Below are positions 44,711 to 53,309 of a stretch of DNA of 64,000 nucleotides, piece after piece. How positions within the stretch are numbered: position 1 is the stretch's first letter; the number at the start of each line of letters is the position of its first letter. Made by a program: the position numbers and the translations under genes. The stretch comes from Candidatus Eiseniibacteriota bacterium. GTDB lineage: Bacteria; Eisenbacteria; RBG-16-71-46. The notes below the pieces were generated by a model. The model was not told the origin of the DNA and searched no databases. It saw nothing but the letters and a program-made list of their open reading frames with translations. The stretch lies in assembly GCA_016215625.1 (NCBI GenBank), contig JACRIW010000038.1, positions 1 through 64,000 on the forward strand. Direction: 5' to 3'.

Positions 44711-45895
44711 ATGAGTGCGTACGCCGCCGCCACACGGCTCGCGATTCTCGGCTCCACGGGCTCGATCGGCGAACAGTCGCTCGACGTCGCCGTGCGCGAG
44801 GCCGAACGCCTCCAGGTGCACGCGCTGGCCGCGGGCCGTTCGCTCGACCGGCTCTGCGAGCAGGCGAACCTGTGGCAGCCCTCGTTCCTCGCGCTCGAGC
44901 ACGCGGACGACCCCGCGGCCGCGCGCGCGCGCCTCATGCAGGCGGCGCCGCTCGCCGCGGTCGAGATCGGGCCCGGAGCCGCCGAGCGCCTCGTGCGCGC
45001 GTGCGACGCGCAGGTCGTCGTGAACGGCGTCGTCGGCGCGGCGGGCCTCGGGCCTTCGCTCGCCGCGCTCGAACGCGGCCTGAAGCTCGCGCTCGCGAAC
45101 AAGGAGACGCTCGTCGTGGGCGGGCCGCTCGTGGCGGCCGCGCTCGCGCGTGGCGAGGGCCGGCTGCTGCCCGTCGACAGCGAGCACAGCGCCGCGCTGC
45201 AGTGCCTCCTCGGGCGTCCGGCGTCCGAGGTGCGCACGCTCACGATCACGGCGTCGGGTGGACCGCTCCGCAACCATCCGGACTGGCGCCGCGCGACGCG
45301 CGACGAAGTGCTCGCGCACCCGGTGTGGGCGATGGGGCCGCGCATCACGACGGACTCGGCCACGCTCTTCAACAAGGGACTCGAGATCATCGAAGCGCAC
45401 TGGCTCTTCGGGCTGGACTGGAGCCAGCTCGACGCGGTGATCCATCCGCAGGCGGTGTTCCACGCGCTCGCGACGTTCACCGACGGCTCGATGATCGCGC
45501 AGGCGGCGCGCGCCGACATGCGGCTGCCGATCCAGCTCGCGTTGTCGTGGCCCGAGCGCTGGAGCGAGTCGGTCGAGCCGCTGTCGCCGCTCGCGCTCGC
45601 GAACCTCGAGATGATCCCGATCGTGACGGACGCACACCCGGCGTACGCCGCCGCGCTCGCGGCCGGACGCGCGGGCGGCACGGCGCCGTGCGCGGTCAAC
45701 GCCGCGGACGAAGTGGCCGTGCAGGCGTTCCTCGACGGCGCGATTCCCCTCGGCGGACTGCCCGACGTGCTGAACGCCGTTCTCGACGCGCACGACGTGC
45801 AGGCCGTGGAGTCGCTCGCCCAGCTGCGCGAAGTGGACGCGTGGGCGCGGGGCGCCGCGCGCCGCGCGGTGGCGGACGCGGCGGGGCGCCGGTGA
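44711..45895 (+). CDS. dxr: 1-deoxy-D-xylulose 5-phosphate reductoisomerase
   Basis: Dxr commits deoxyxylulose phosphate to isoprenoid synthesis by the MEP pathway, feeding UppS. The 394-residue protein has the NADPH loop GSTGSIGEQSLDV, LANKETLVVGG, VDSEHSAALQCL, TASGGPLRN, and WAMGPRITTDSATLFNKGLE. The uppS-cdsA-dxr order is conserved. Instead of continuing into rseP, its stop overlaps the first of four glycosyltransferase genes as GTGA. Confidence 0.97.
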   Translation: MSAYAAATRLAILGSTGSIGEQSLDVAVREAERLQVHALAAGRSLDRLCEQANLWQPSFLALEHADDPAAARARLMQAAPLAAVEIGPGAAERLVRACDAQVVVNGVVGAAGLGPSLAALERGLKLALANKETLVVGGPLVAAALARGEGRLLPVDSEHSAALQCLLGRPASEVRTLTITASGGPLRNHPDWRRATRDEVLAHPVWAMGPRITTDSATLFNKGLEIIEAHWLFGLDWSQLDAVIHPQAVFHALATFTDGSMIAQAARADMRLPIQLALSWPERWSESVEPLSPLALANLEMIPIVTDAHPAYAAALAAGRAGGTAPCAVNAADEVAVQAFLDGAIPLGGLPDVLNAVLDAHDVQAVESLAQLREVDAWARGAARRAVADAAGRR

Positions 45896-46893
45896 GCACG
45901 GTCGTCGTCGTCCGGCCCCGCGCGCTCGGGGACCTCATCCTCGTGACGCCCGCGTGGCGCGCGCTCGCCGCCGCGGGACACGCGGTGCACGCGGTGACCG
46001 AGGCGCGCTTCACGCCGCTGCTGCAGGGCATGCCCTGGCTCGCGGGCGTGCACGCCATCGAGCGCACGAATCTCTCGACGGTCACGACGCTGCGCACGCT
46101 GCGGAAGCTGAAGCCGGCGATGGCCGTCGATTTCTTCGGCAACGTGCGCACGGCCGTGCTCGCGAAGGGCTGCGGCGCACCGGTCGTCTGGGGCTTCGAC
46201 CTGCGGGGCCGGAAGCACTTCTACACGCACACCGTCCCGCGCGAACTGCGCTTCGGGGCCGACGGACGCGAGTACGCGGTCGACGTCCACATGCGCCTCG
46301 CGCTCGCCGCCGGCGGGGTCGAGGCGGGCCGCCGTCCGGAGATCATGGTCGGGAGCACGGCGGCCGCCGCGGCGGAGCGCCTGCTCGCGGAGGCGGGCGT
46401 GCGCGAGCCCGGCCGCACGGTCGGAGTCGTCGCCTCGGGTACGTCGCAGGTGCGCGCGCTGCCGGTCGCCCACAGCGCGGTGCTGGCGCGCGGACTCATG
46501 GAAGCGGGCTACGAAGTCCTCCTGATCACGGGACCCGGCGAGGCCGGGCTCACGCGCCGCTTCGTCGCGGTCGCGCCCGGCGCACGCGTGCTGCCGCCGT
46601 GCGGCGTCGCCGAACTCGCCGCGGTCGTGCAGCGGCTGCGCGCGGTCGTGGGCACCAACAGCGGTCCCCAGCACATGGCCGGGGCGTTCGACGTGGCGAG
46701 CTTCGCGTTCTTCGGTCCGCTGCACCCCGACACGTGGAGCCCGCGCGGCCCGCGGCACGCCTACTGGCGCACGGACGTGCCCTGCCGCGCCTGCGATCGC
46801 ACCGAGTGCGCGCACTGGCACTGCATGACGCGGATCTCTCCGGGCGAGGCCGCCGATCGCGTGCTCGAACACCTCCGGTCCCATGAAGCCTGA
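45892..46893 (+). CDS. GT9-family (heptosyltransferase-like) glycosyltransferase
   Basis: This 333-residue GT-B enzyme resembles WaaF/WaaC heptosyltransferases of LPS core assembly. VVVRPRALGDLILVTPAWRAL at the N-terminus and GTNSGPQHMAGAFDVASFAFFGP in the C-terminal domain are GT9 signatures. The last 30 residues include CRACDRTECAHWHCM, a cysteine cluster also seen in some GT9 proteins. GTG 45892 overlaps dxr by 4 bases. The donor and acceptor are not identifiable by eye. Confidence 0.87.
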   Translation: MSTVVVVRPRALGDLILVTPAWRALAAAGHAVHAVTEARFTPLLQGMPWLAGVHAIERTNLSTVTTLRTLRKLKPAMAVDFFGNVRTAVLAKGCGAPVVWGFDLRGRKHFYTHTVPRELRFGADGREYAVDVHMRLALAAGGVEAGRRPEIMVGSTAAAAAERLLAEAGVREPGRTVGVVASGTSQVRALPVAHSAVLARGLMEAGYEVLLITGPGEAGLTRRFVAVAPGARVLPPCGVAELAAVVQRLRAVVGTNSGPQHMAGAFDVASFAFFGPLHPDTWSPRGPRHAYWRTDVPCRACDRTECAHWHCMTRISPGEAADRVLEHLRSHEA

Positions 46894-47695
46894 CCTTCCG
46901 CTCTCGGTCCTGCTGCTCGTCCGCGACGAGACGCGCGACGTCGAGGCGCTGCTGCCGTCGCTCGCTTTCGCGGCCGAGGTCGTCGTGGTGTGGGATCCGC
47001 GCGGTGACCGCGCGACCCGCGAAGCGGCCGAGCGCCTCGGCGCGCGCGTGTTCGAGCGCGTCTTCGACGGCTTCGGGCCGCAGCGGCGCTTCGCGCTCGC
47101 GCGGTGCACGCAGCCGTACGTGCTGTGGATCGACGCGGACGAGCGCCTGCGTCCGGGCGCCGAGGAGGCGCTGCGTGCCGCGTGCGCGTCCGGCGGCGCG
47201 AGCTTCACGCTGCTGCGCGAGACGCGGTTCCTCGGCCGTCGCATCCGTTTCTGCGGCTGGCAGCGCGAGCGCATCGTGCGCGTGTTCGCGCGCGAGGCGT
47301 TCGGCTTCGACGACGCACCGGTGCACGAGCGGCTCGTGCCCGCCGGCGGCGGGGCTCCGCCCTCCGCCGCGGCGCTCGATCTCACGATCGACCACGACAG
47401 CTACGCGACGTGGGAGGCGTGCGTGACCAAGATGACGCGCTACGCCGCCGCGGGCGCCCGGAAGGCCCACGCCGCCGGCAAGCGCGCCTCGCTCCTCGAC
47501 GTGATCGCGCGCCCGCCGCTGCGCTTCCTGCGGCAGTACGTGCTGCAGCTCGGCTTCCTCGACGGCGCGCACGGCTGGCTGCTCTGCGCGCTCGCCTCGA
47601 CGCAGGTGTTCCTCAAGTACGCCGCGTTGCGCGAGCTTTCGCGCCACCCGCAGGGCACGAACGCGGCCGAGCGCCCGGAGGGCCGAGGCCGGTGA
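46883..47695 (+). CDS. WaaE/KdtX-like GT2 glycosyltransferase
   Basis: This 270-residue GT-A-fold enzyme belongs to the family-2 group that includes WaaE, which adds glucose to LPS inner-core heptose. SVLLLVRDETRDVEALLPSL opens the nucleotide-binding domain, and the metal-binding motif WIDADERL follows. A WQRERIVRVFAREA block and a conserved VHERL are typical of the WaaE/KdtX branch. It overlaps the preceding gene by 11 bases and the next by 4. Likely cytoplasmic face of the inner membrane. Confidence 0.85.
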   Translation: MKPDLPLSVLLLVRDETRDVEALLPSLAFAAEVVVVWDPRGDRATREAAERLGARVFERVFDGFGPQRRFALARCTQPYVLWIDADERLRPGAEEALRAACASGGASFTLLRETRFLGRRIRFCGWQRERIVRVFAREAFGFDDAPVHERLVPAGGGAPPSAAALDLTIDHDSYATWEACVTKMTRYAAAGARKAHAAGKRASLLDVIARPPLRFLRQYVLQLGFLDGAHGWLLCALASTQVFLKYAALRELSRHPQGTNAAERPEGRGR

Positions 47696-48762
47696 AGACG
47701 CTCTGCTTCTTCGGCGCGTGGGACCCGGCCTATCCGCGCAACCGCATCCTGCGCGAGGGGGCGCGCCGCGCCGGCTTCGGCGTCCTCGAGGTGCGCGCGC
47801 GCGGCACACGCGCGTTCCGCCGCTGGCCCGCGCTCGCCGCCGAGTTCGTGCGCGCGGGGCGAGCCGCCGACGTGATGGTCGTGCCCGAGTTCCGCCACAA
47901 GGACGTCCCGCTCGCCGCACTGCTGCGCGGCCGCCGTCCGCTCGTCTTCGATCCCCTCGTTTCGCGCTGGGACACTCTCGTCGGCGACTGGAAGATCCAC
48001 GGGCAGCGCTCCGGCCAGGCGCGCTGGAACCGCATGCTCGACCGCTGGAGCCTCGGCCTCGCCGACCGCGTGCTGTGCGACACGTGGGCGCACGGCGAGC
48101 TGTTCGAATCGCTCGGCGTGCCGCGGGCGAAGCTGCGCCGCGTGCTCGTCGGCGCCGAGGACGCGTTCTTCGAAGTGGGCCCGCCTCCCGCGGACGGGCC
48201 GCTGCGCATCCTGTACGTGGGCGGGTTCCTGCCGCTGCACGGCACGCGCACGATGATCGAGGCCGCCGCGATCCTCGAGTCGCGCGGGAGCGCGCTGCCG
48301 CCGTGGGTGCTGCAGATGGTCGGGCGCGGGATCGAGTTCGAGGACATGAAGACGCTCGCGGCCGAGCGCGCGCTGGCGAACGTCGAGTTCCCGGGCATGC
48401 TGCCGTACGAGGACGCTCCGCGCGTCTTCGAGCAGGCGCACGTCGCGCTGGGTGCGTTCGGCGCCGGCGAGAAGACCGCACGCGTCGTGCCGCACAAGCT
48501 CTACCAGGGCCTCGCGAGCGGCCGTGCGGTAGTGACGGGCGACGGGCCCGGCGTGCGCGAGGTGTTCACCGCCGATCGCGACCTCGTGCTCGTGCCGCGG
48601 GCGAACGCCGAGGCGCTCGCCGCGGCTCTCGAGGCGCTGCTGCTCGACGCGGGCCGGCGCGAGGCGCTCGGCGCGGCCGGCCGCTCACGCGCGCTCGAGG
48701 TGGCGACACCCGACGCGATCGGGCGCTCGCTCGCCGAGGCGCTGGAAGGGCTCGCCGCATGA
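47692..48762 (+). CDS. GT4-family glycosyltransferase
   Basis: This 356-residue GT-B protein reads MKTLCFFGAWDPAYPRNRIL at the start and a GT4-type donor domain at the end (LRILYVGGFLPLHGTRTMIEA, VVPHKLYQGLASGRAVVTGDGPGVREVF). The conserved EX7E motif of GT4 is weak: GPGVREVF supplies only part of it. GTG start overlapping the preceding stop. It probably adds a sugar to LPS core or another surface glycan; the substrate is unknown. Confidence 0.82.
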   Translation: MKTLCFFGAWDPAYPRNRILREGARRAGFGVLEVRARGTRAFRRWPALAAEFVRAGRAADVMVVPEFRHKDVPLAALLRGRRPLVFDPLVSRWDTLVGDWKIHGQRSGQARWNRMLDRWSLGLADRVLCDTWAHGELFESLGVPRAKLRRVLVGAEDAFFEVGPPPADGPLRILYVGGFLPLHGTRTMIEAAAILESRGSALPPWVLQMVGRGIEFEDMKTLAAERALANVEFPGMLPYEDAPRVFEQAHVALGAFGAGEKTARVVPHKLYQGLASGRAVVTGDGPGVREVFTADRDLVLVPRANAEALAAALEALLLDAGRREALGAAGRSRALEVATPDAIGRSLAEALEGLAA

Positions 48763-49859
48763 GGATCGCGCACCTCGACACGGGCCGCGAGTGGCGTGGC
48801 GGGCAGGGACAGGTGCTGCTGCTCATGCGCGAACTGGCCCGGCGCGCGCACGAGCAGCTGCTGCTCGCGCCGCAGGGGCCGTTGCTCGAGCGCGCGACCG
48901 CGGCCGGCCTGCGCGTCGCGCGCTGGGACTCGCGTGGCGAACTCGACCTGCCCGCCATGGCGCGCGCCGCCCGGCTGCTGCGCGCGTTCGCTCCGGACGT
49001 CGCGCACCTGCACAGCGCGCACGCGCACGCACTCGGCACGCTCGCGGCGCGTTCGGCCGGCGCGCGCGCGATCGTGGTCTCGCGCCGCGTGGACTTCCGC
49101 GTGCGCACGAATCCCGTGAGCGCGCTCAAGTACGCGCTGCCCGTGGATCGCTACTTCTGCATCAGCCGCGGGGTCATGCAGGCGATGCTCGACTCGGGCG
49201 TACCCGCGGGCAGGCTCGCGCTCGTGCCGAGCGGCATCGACTTCGACGCGGTGCGCGCCGAGGCGGCGCAGCCCGTGGACGACCTGCGCGAACGCCTCGG
49301 CCTGCCGGCCGATGCCGAGATCGTCGGCACCGTCGCCTCGCTCGCGCCGCACAAGAATCACGCCCTGCTGCTCGAGTCCGTACCGGCCGTGCTCGCGGCG
49401 CGGCCGCGCGCCCATTTCGTGTGGCTCGGGGAGGGGGAGTGCCGTCCGGCGCTCGAGAAACGCCGCGCGGAACTCGGGCTCGAGGACCGCGTCCACATGC
49501 CGGGATTCGATCCGCGTGCGCGCGCCTCGATGACCCAGTTCGACCTGTTCGTGCTGTCCAGCTACCTCGAGGGGCTGTGCACGAGCCTGCTCGACGCCCA
49601 GGCGCTCGGGGTGCCGATCGTGGCCACCGCCGTCGGTGGCGTCCCGGAGGTCGTGAGCGACGGCCGCACCGGCGCGCTCGTGGCCGCCCTGGAGCCCGCG
49701 CCGCTCGCCGCGCGGATCGTCGAGGCGCTCGCCGGTCCGGAAACGCGCGCGGAATGGGTCGCGGCGGCGCGCGTACACGTGCAGGGGTTCGGGGTGTCCC
49801 ACACCGCCGACCGGAGCCTCGAAGAGTACGAACGTGTGCTCGCGGAAAAGCCGGCGTGA
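48759..49859 (+). CDS. GT4-family glycosyltransferase
   Basis: This 366-residue GT-B enzyme begins MRIAHLDTGREWRGGQGQVL, the glycine-rich acceptor-side loop, and carries PSGIDFDAVRAEA, GTVASLAPHKNHALLL and the donor-site EX7E region SSYLEGLCTSLLDAQALGVPIVATAVGGVPEVV. It overlaps the preceding gene as ATGA and is the last of the cassette. A GC hairpin follows at 49872. Confidence 0.88.
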   Translation: MRIAHLDTGREWRGGQGQVLLLMRELARRAHEQLLLAPQGPLLERATAAGLRVARWDSRGELDLPAMARAARLLRAFAPDVAHLHSAHAHALGTLAARSAGARAIVVSRRVDFRVRTNPVSALKYALPVDRYFCISRGVMQAMLDSGVPAGRLALVPSGIDFDAVRAEAAQPVDDLRERLGLPADAEIVGTVASLAPHKNHALLLESVPAVLAARPRAHFVWLGEGECRPALEKRRAELGLEDRVHMPGFDPRARASMTQFDLFVLSSYLEGLCTSLLDAQALGVPIVATAVGGVPEVVSDGRTGALVAALEPAPLAARIVEALAGPETRAEWVAAARVHVQGFGVSHTADRSLEEYERVLAEKPA

Positions 49860-49871
49860 AGCCTGCCGAAG

Positions 49872-49891
49872 TCGGCCGCCGGGGCGGCCGA
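49872..49891 (+). terminator. Possible terminator hairpin of the glycosyltransferase cassette
   Basis: TCGGCCG (49872-49878) pairs with CGGCCGA (49885-49891), loop CCGGGG, 12 bases after the last glycosyltransferase stop. TAAAG follows instead of a T-run, so termination strength is uncertain. Confidence 0.42.
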
Positions 49892-49908
49892 TAAAGCGGG
49901 TGAAACCC

Positions 49909-49938
49909 TTGACGCTCACGAACTTCACAGGCTAGCTT
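49909..49938 (+). promoter_or_regulatory. rseP promoter
   Basis: TTGACG (49909-49914), 18 bases, TAGCTT (49933-49938) in GGCTAGCTT. The gap from 49860 to 49969 contains only this, the hairpin before it and an AAGGAGA ribosome-binding site. It should drive rseP, the Omp85 gene and the TamB-like gene. Confidence 0.65.
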
Positions 49939-49969
49939 CGCGCAACTTCCCACCGGCCAAGGAGAGACC

Positions 49970-51346
49970 GTGGACCTCAGCACCATTCTGCCGGGCATCC
50001 TGCTGCTCGGCATCGTGATCTTCTTCCACGAGCTGGGGCATTTCCTTGCCGCCAAGTGGCGCGGGGTGACGGTCCTCAAGTTCTCGCTCGGCATGGGCCC
50101 GGAGATGATCGGGTTCACTTCCGGAGGCACGCGCTACTGCTTCTCGTGGATCCCGCTCGGCGGCTTCGTCCAGATGGCGGGCGACAGCCCGAACGAGGAC
50201 GGCTCGCTGCCCGAGGGCGGCCAGGAGCAGTTCCTGACGCACCACTGGTTCGGGCGGCTGATCATCGCCGTGGCCGGGCCCGCCGCGAACCTCGTCACGG
50301 CGTACGTCGTGATGACCTCGATGTGCCTCATCGGCCTCACGCAGCCCGACTGGCCGAACGTGCTCGGCCCGGTGCCCGACACGACGGCGGCCTACGCGGC
50401 TGGCATGCGCGAGGGGGACGTCGTGAAGCGGGTGGGGGCGACGACCGTCCGAACGTGGCACGACATCGACGTCGCGTACGAGGCGCACGGCGAGAGCACC
50501 GCGCTCACGTTCATGCTCGACCGCGCCGGCACGGAGGTCGCGCTCAGCGTCCCGGGGCCGCAGATCAAGCGGACGCTCGCCGATCTCATGCCGCAGCCGA
50601 GCCTGCCCGTGGTCGGCACGGTGCTCACGGGCATGCCCGCGTATCGCGGCGGCGTGCGCGAGGGCGACACGGTCGTCGCGGTGGACGGCAAGCCGGTGCG
50701 CTACTTCATGGACATCGGGCAGGGCCTGCGCGGCAAGGTGGACACGCCCGTCAAGCTCACGGTCGAGCGCGACGGCAAGCCCATGGACCTCACCGTGACG
50801 CCGCTCAGCCAGAAGGGTGGCGCGGACCGGCAGAGCGCGATCATCGGCATCGAGGCCCCGCGGGGCCTGACGTGGAAGCAGAAGTTCACGCTGAGCGAGG
50901 CCGTGAAGGCCGGCTTCTACGGCACCGGCTCGCTGGTCTCGTCGGTTTACGGTGGCATGTGGATGACGGTGTCGCGGCCGCTCTACTACCGCGAATACGT
51001 CGGTGGCCCGATCTTCATCGCCCAGATGGCGCGCGACTCCGCGCGCAAGGGCATCGACAACTACCTCTACTTCCTCGCGATGATCAACATCGCGATCATG
51101 GCGTTCAACCTCCTGCCCATTCCGCTGCTCGACGGCGGACACATCCTGCTCGCGCTGCTCGAAGCGGTGCGGCGGCGGTCGATCTCGGCGCGGACCTACA
51201 TCAACTTCCAGAAGGTCGGTCTCGTGCTCGTCGGCACGCTGTTCGTGCTCATCCTGTCCAAGGACATCGTGCGCCCCTTCCAGCGCATGCGCGCGCTCGA
51301 CAAGGCTCCCGGGGAGACCACCACGGTTGCGCCTTCGTCCCGCTAG
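49970..51346 (+). CDS. rseP: Site-2 intramembrane metalloprotease RseP
   Basis: RseP cleaves anti-sigma factors and leftover signal peptides in the membrane. The 458-residue protein has the zinc site HELGH at residues 20-24 in the first membrane helix and the third ligand Asp388 in LLDGGH. Two PDZ domains lie between (AAGMREGDVVKRVG and RGGVREGDTVVAVDG). Four membrane segments are visible, and the GxxxN-type loop is present as MINIAIMAFNLLPIPLLDGG. GTG start after AAGGAGA. Its 3' end overlaps the Omp85 gene by 20 bases. Confidence 0.96.
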   Translation: MDLSTILPGILLLGIVIFFHELGHFLAAKWRGVTVLKFSLGMGPEMIGFTSGGTRYCFSWIPLGGFVQMAGDSPNEDGSLPEGGQEQFLTHHWFGRLIIAVAGPAANLVTAYVVMTSMCLIGLTQPDWPNVLGPVPDTTAAYAAGMREGDVVKRVGATTVRTWHDIDVAYEAHGESTALTFMLDRAGTEVALSVPGPQIKRTLADLMPQPSLPVVGTVLTGMPAYRGGVREGDTVVAVDGKPVRYFMDIGQGLRGKVDTPVKLTVERDGKPMDLTVTPLSQKGGADRQSAIIGIEAPRGLTWKQKFTLSEAVKAGFYGTGSLVSSVYGGMWMTVSRPLYYREYVGGPIFIAQMARDSARKGIDNYLYFLAMINIAIMAFNLLPIPLLDGGHILLALLEAVRRRSISARTYINFQKVGLVLVGTLFVLILSKDIVRPFQRMRALDKAPGETTTVAPSSR

Positions 51347-53300
51347 GGCGCTTTTCGCTCTCGTCTTCGGTGTCGCCATTTCCGCGCTGGCGGGCGGGGC
51401 GCCGTCGCGCGCGGAAGCGCAGACGGGAGAGCTGCCCGAGGAGCTCCGCAGCATCGCCGAGGTCCGCTGGACCGGGCTCGACAAGCTCGGCGGCCGGCAG
51501 CTCAAGGCCGCGAACCTCAAGACGCGGCGCCCCTCGCGGCTGCCGTGGCGCGACCGTCCGACGCTGCGGCGCGACTACCTCGTCGCGGACTCCGCGGCGA
51601 TCCTCGGCCTTTACCGGCACTACGGGTTCCTCGACGCCGCGGTGCGCGTGCGGGTCGAACCCATGACCGACCCGCGCTCGGCGCGCGTCGTGTTCGACGT
51701 GAAGGAAGGGCCGCGCTCGCGGATCGTGCGCGTAGATCTGCAAGGCGTGCACGTGGTCTCGGAATCGGACGTGCGGCGCGGGCTGCTCGCGCGCCCGGGC
51801 TCGCCCTTCGATCCGTCGTTCCTGCACCTCGACACGCTCAAGATCCGCACGCTCTACCGTTCGCGTGGCTACTTCGTGAACGTGGCGAGCGCCTACCGCC
51901 GCGGCACCCCCGAATCGACGGCCGTGGCCGTGCGCTACGACGTGGTCGAAGGCCCGCAGCACCGCGTGGGGAAGATCGAGTATTTCGGCGCGAAGCACGT
52001 GCGCGAGGAACTCGGCCGGCGCGAACTGCTGCTCGCCCCGGGGGACGTGTACGACGAGGACCGCCTCAACCGCTCGATCGAGCGCATGTACCAGACGTCC
52101 CTGTTCCGTCAGGTGCAGGTCTCCACGCCGATCGACACGGCGGGGGCGAGGGTGGACCTGCAGCTGCGCGTGAGCGAGCGCAAGCCGCGCTGGATCGACG
52201 GCGGCGTCGGCAGCGGATCGGCCGACCGTTTCCGGATCGCCGGACAGTGGGGACACGGCAATCTCGACACGCGCGCGTTGCGCGGCGTCGTGGACGGTGA
52301 GCTCGCGTGGGACGGCCGCGGACGCTTCACGAAGTCCGCGACCGGCGCGACGCTGAGCGAGCCGTGGCTGTTCGGCGTGCGGCTGCTCGGGCAGGCCGGC
52401 CTGTTCTACCGCCAGTTCGACGACTGGGCCGACTCTCGCTTCCACCAGCGGACTTTCGCACGCGGTTTCAACTTCCTGCTCTACCGCGAGGTCGGTCGCA
52501 TGGGGCGCGTGACGCTGGTCCAGGAGAACGCGTTCGTGAGCCAGAGCTACGAGGCGCTCTCGGACACGGCCAACGCCGTGCTCGATTCGCTGGCGGGTGC
52601 GGTCGTGCCGCGCTACCGCAGCAACACCGCGCGACTCACGCTCGAGCGCGACACGCGCAACGACCGCGTCGCGCCGACGCGCGGTTCGTACCAGTCGATC
52701 GCCGGCGAAGTGGCCGGTGGCCCGCTCAAGGGGCAGAGCAGCTACCGCAAGTCCGTCGTGACGTCGACCTGGTACACGCCATATCGGAACGGATGGTCGC
52801 TCGCCGCGCGGGCGAGTTCCGGCCTCATGGGGCCGATGGGGGACGCGCCGACGAACTTCTCGCCCGACCTCGGCGTGGACTCGCTCGTCGCGCGCGTGCC
52901 GCGCGAATCGCGTTTCTTCCTGGGCGGCGTGAACTCGATTCGCGGGTACGGCGAGAACACCGTTCCGAGCGACGGCGGTCTCGCGATGGTGCTCGCCAAC
53001 GTCGAGCTGCGCGTCCCCGTCGCGGGGCCGTTCGGGCTCGAGTTCTTCCTCGACGCGGGGAATGTCTGGGCCCGGCCCGAGTACATCCGGGCGAAGGACT
53101 TCGGGCTCCCGGGGCGTGTCCCCGCCGTGGGCACGAACGGCGTGCGCTACACCTACGGCGTCGGGGCCCGGGTGCTGCTGCCGTTCGGTCCGTTGCGGGT
53201 GGACCTCGCGTGGAGCGAGCATCCCGATTTCCCGCACGCGTCGCTGTTCGGGCGCCGCGTGCCGTTCACGTACCAGTTCGCCATCGGTCCCACGTTCTAG
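51327..53300 (+). CDS. Omp85-family outer-membrane protein with three POTRA domains (TamA/BamA)
   Basis: A 657-residue outer-membrane assembly factor. Signal peptide about 1-31 (cleavage near AEA-QTG). Three POTRA-like domains follow at about 43-130, 131-210 and 211-287, each with the GVHVVSESDVRR or GAKHVREELGRR pattern. The 16-strand barrel starts at RWIDGGVGSGS and contains the strand motif GGVNSIRGYGEN, equivalent to the VRGF/Y loop-6 motif, ending in phenylalanine. Three POTRAs match TamA rather than five-POTRA BamA, but its place after rseP is where bamA usually lies. It may serve as either. TTG start inside rseP. Confidence 0.85.
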   Translation: MRLRPARALFALVFGVAISALAGGAPSRAEAQTGELPEELRSIAEVRWTGLDKLGGRQLKAANLKTRRPSRLPWRDRPTLRRDYLVADSAAILGLYRHYGFLDAAVRVRVEPMTDPRSARVVFDVKEGPRSRIVRVDLQGVHVVSESDVRRGLLARPGSPFDPSFLHLDTLKIRTLYRSRGYFVNVASAYRRGTPESTAVAVRYDVVEGPQHRVGKIEYFGAKHVREELGRRELLLAPGDVYDEDRLNRSIERMYQTSLFRQVQVSTPIDTAGARVDLQLRVSERKPRWIDGGVGSGSADRFRIAGQWGHGNLDTRALRGVVDGELAWDGRGRFTKSATGATLSEPWLFGVRLLGQAGLFYRQFDDWADSRFHQRTFARGFNFLLYREVGRMGRVTLVQENAFVSQSYEALSDTANAVLDSLAGAVVPRYRSNTARLTLERDTRNDRVAPTRGSYQSIAGEVAGGPLKGQSSYRKSVVTSTWYTPYRNGWSLAARASSGLMGPMGDAPTNFSPDLGVDSLVARVPRESRFFLGGVNSIRGYGENTVPSDGGLAMVLANVELRVPVAGPFGLEFFLDAGNVWARPEYIRAKDFGLPGRVPAVGTNGVRYTYGVGARVLLPFGPLRVDLAWSEHPDFPHASLFGRRVPFTYQFAIGPTF

Positions 53301-53309
53301 GCCCGGCCC

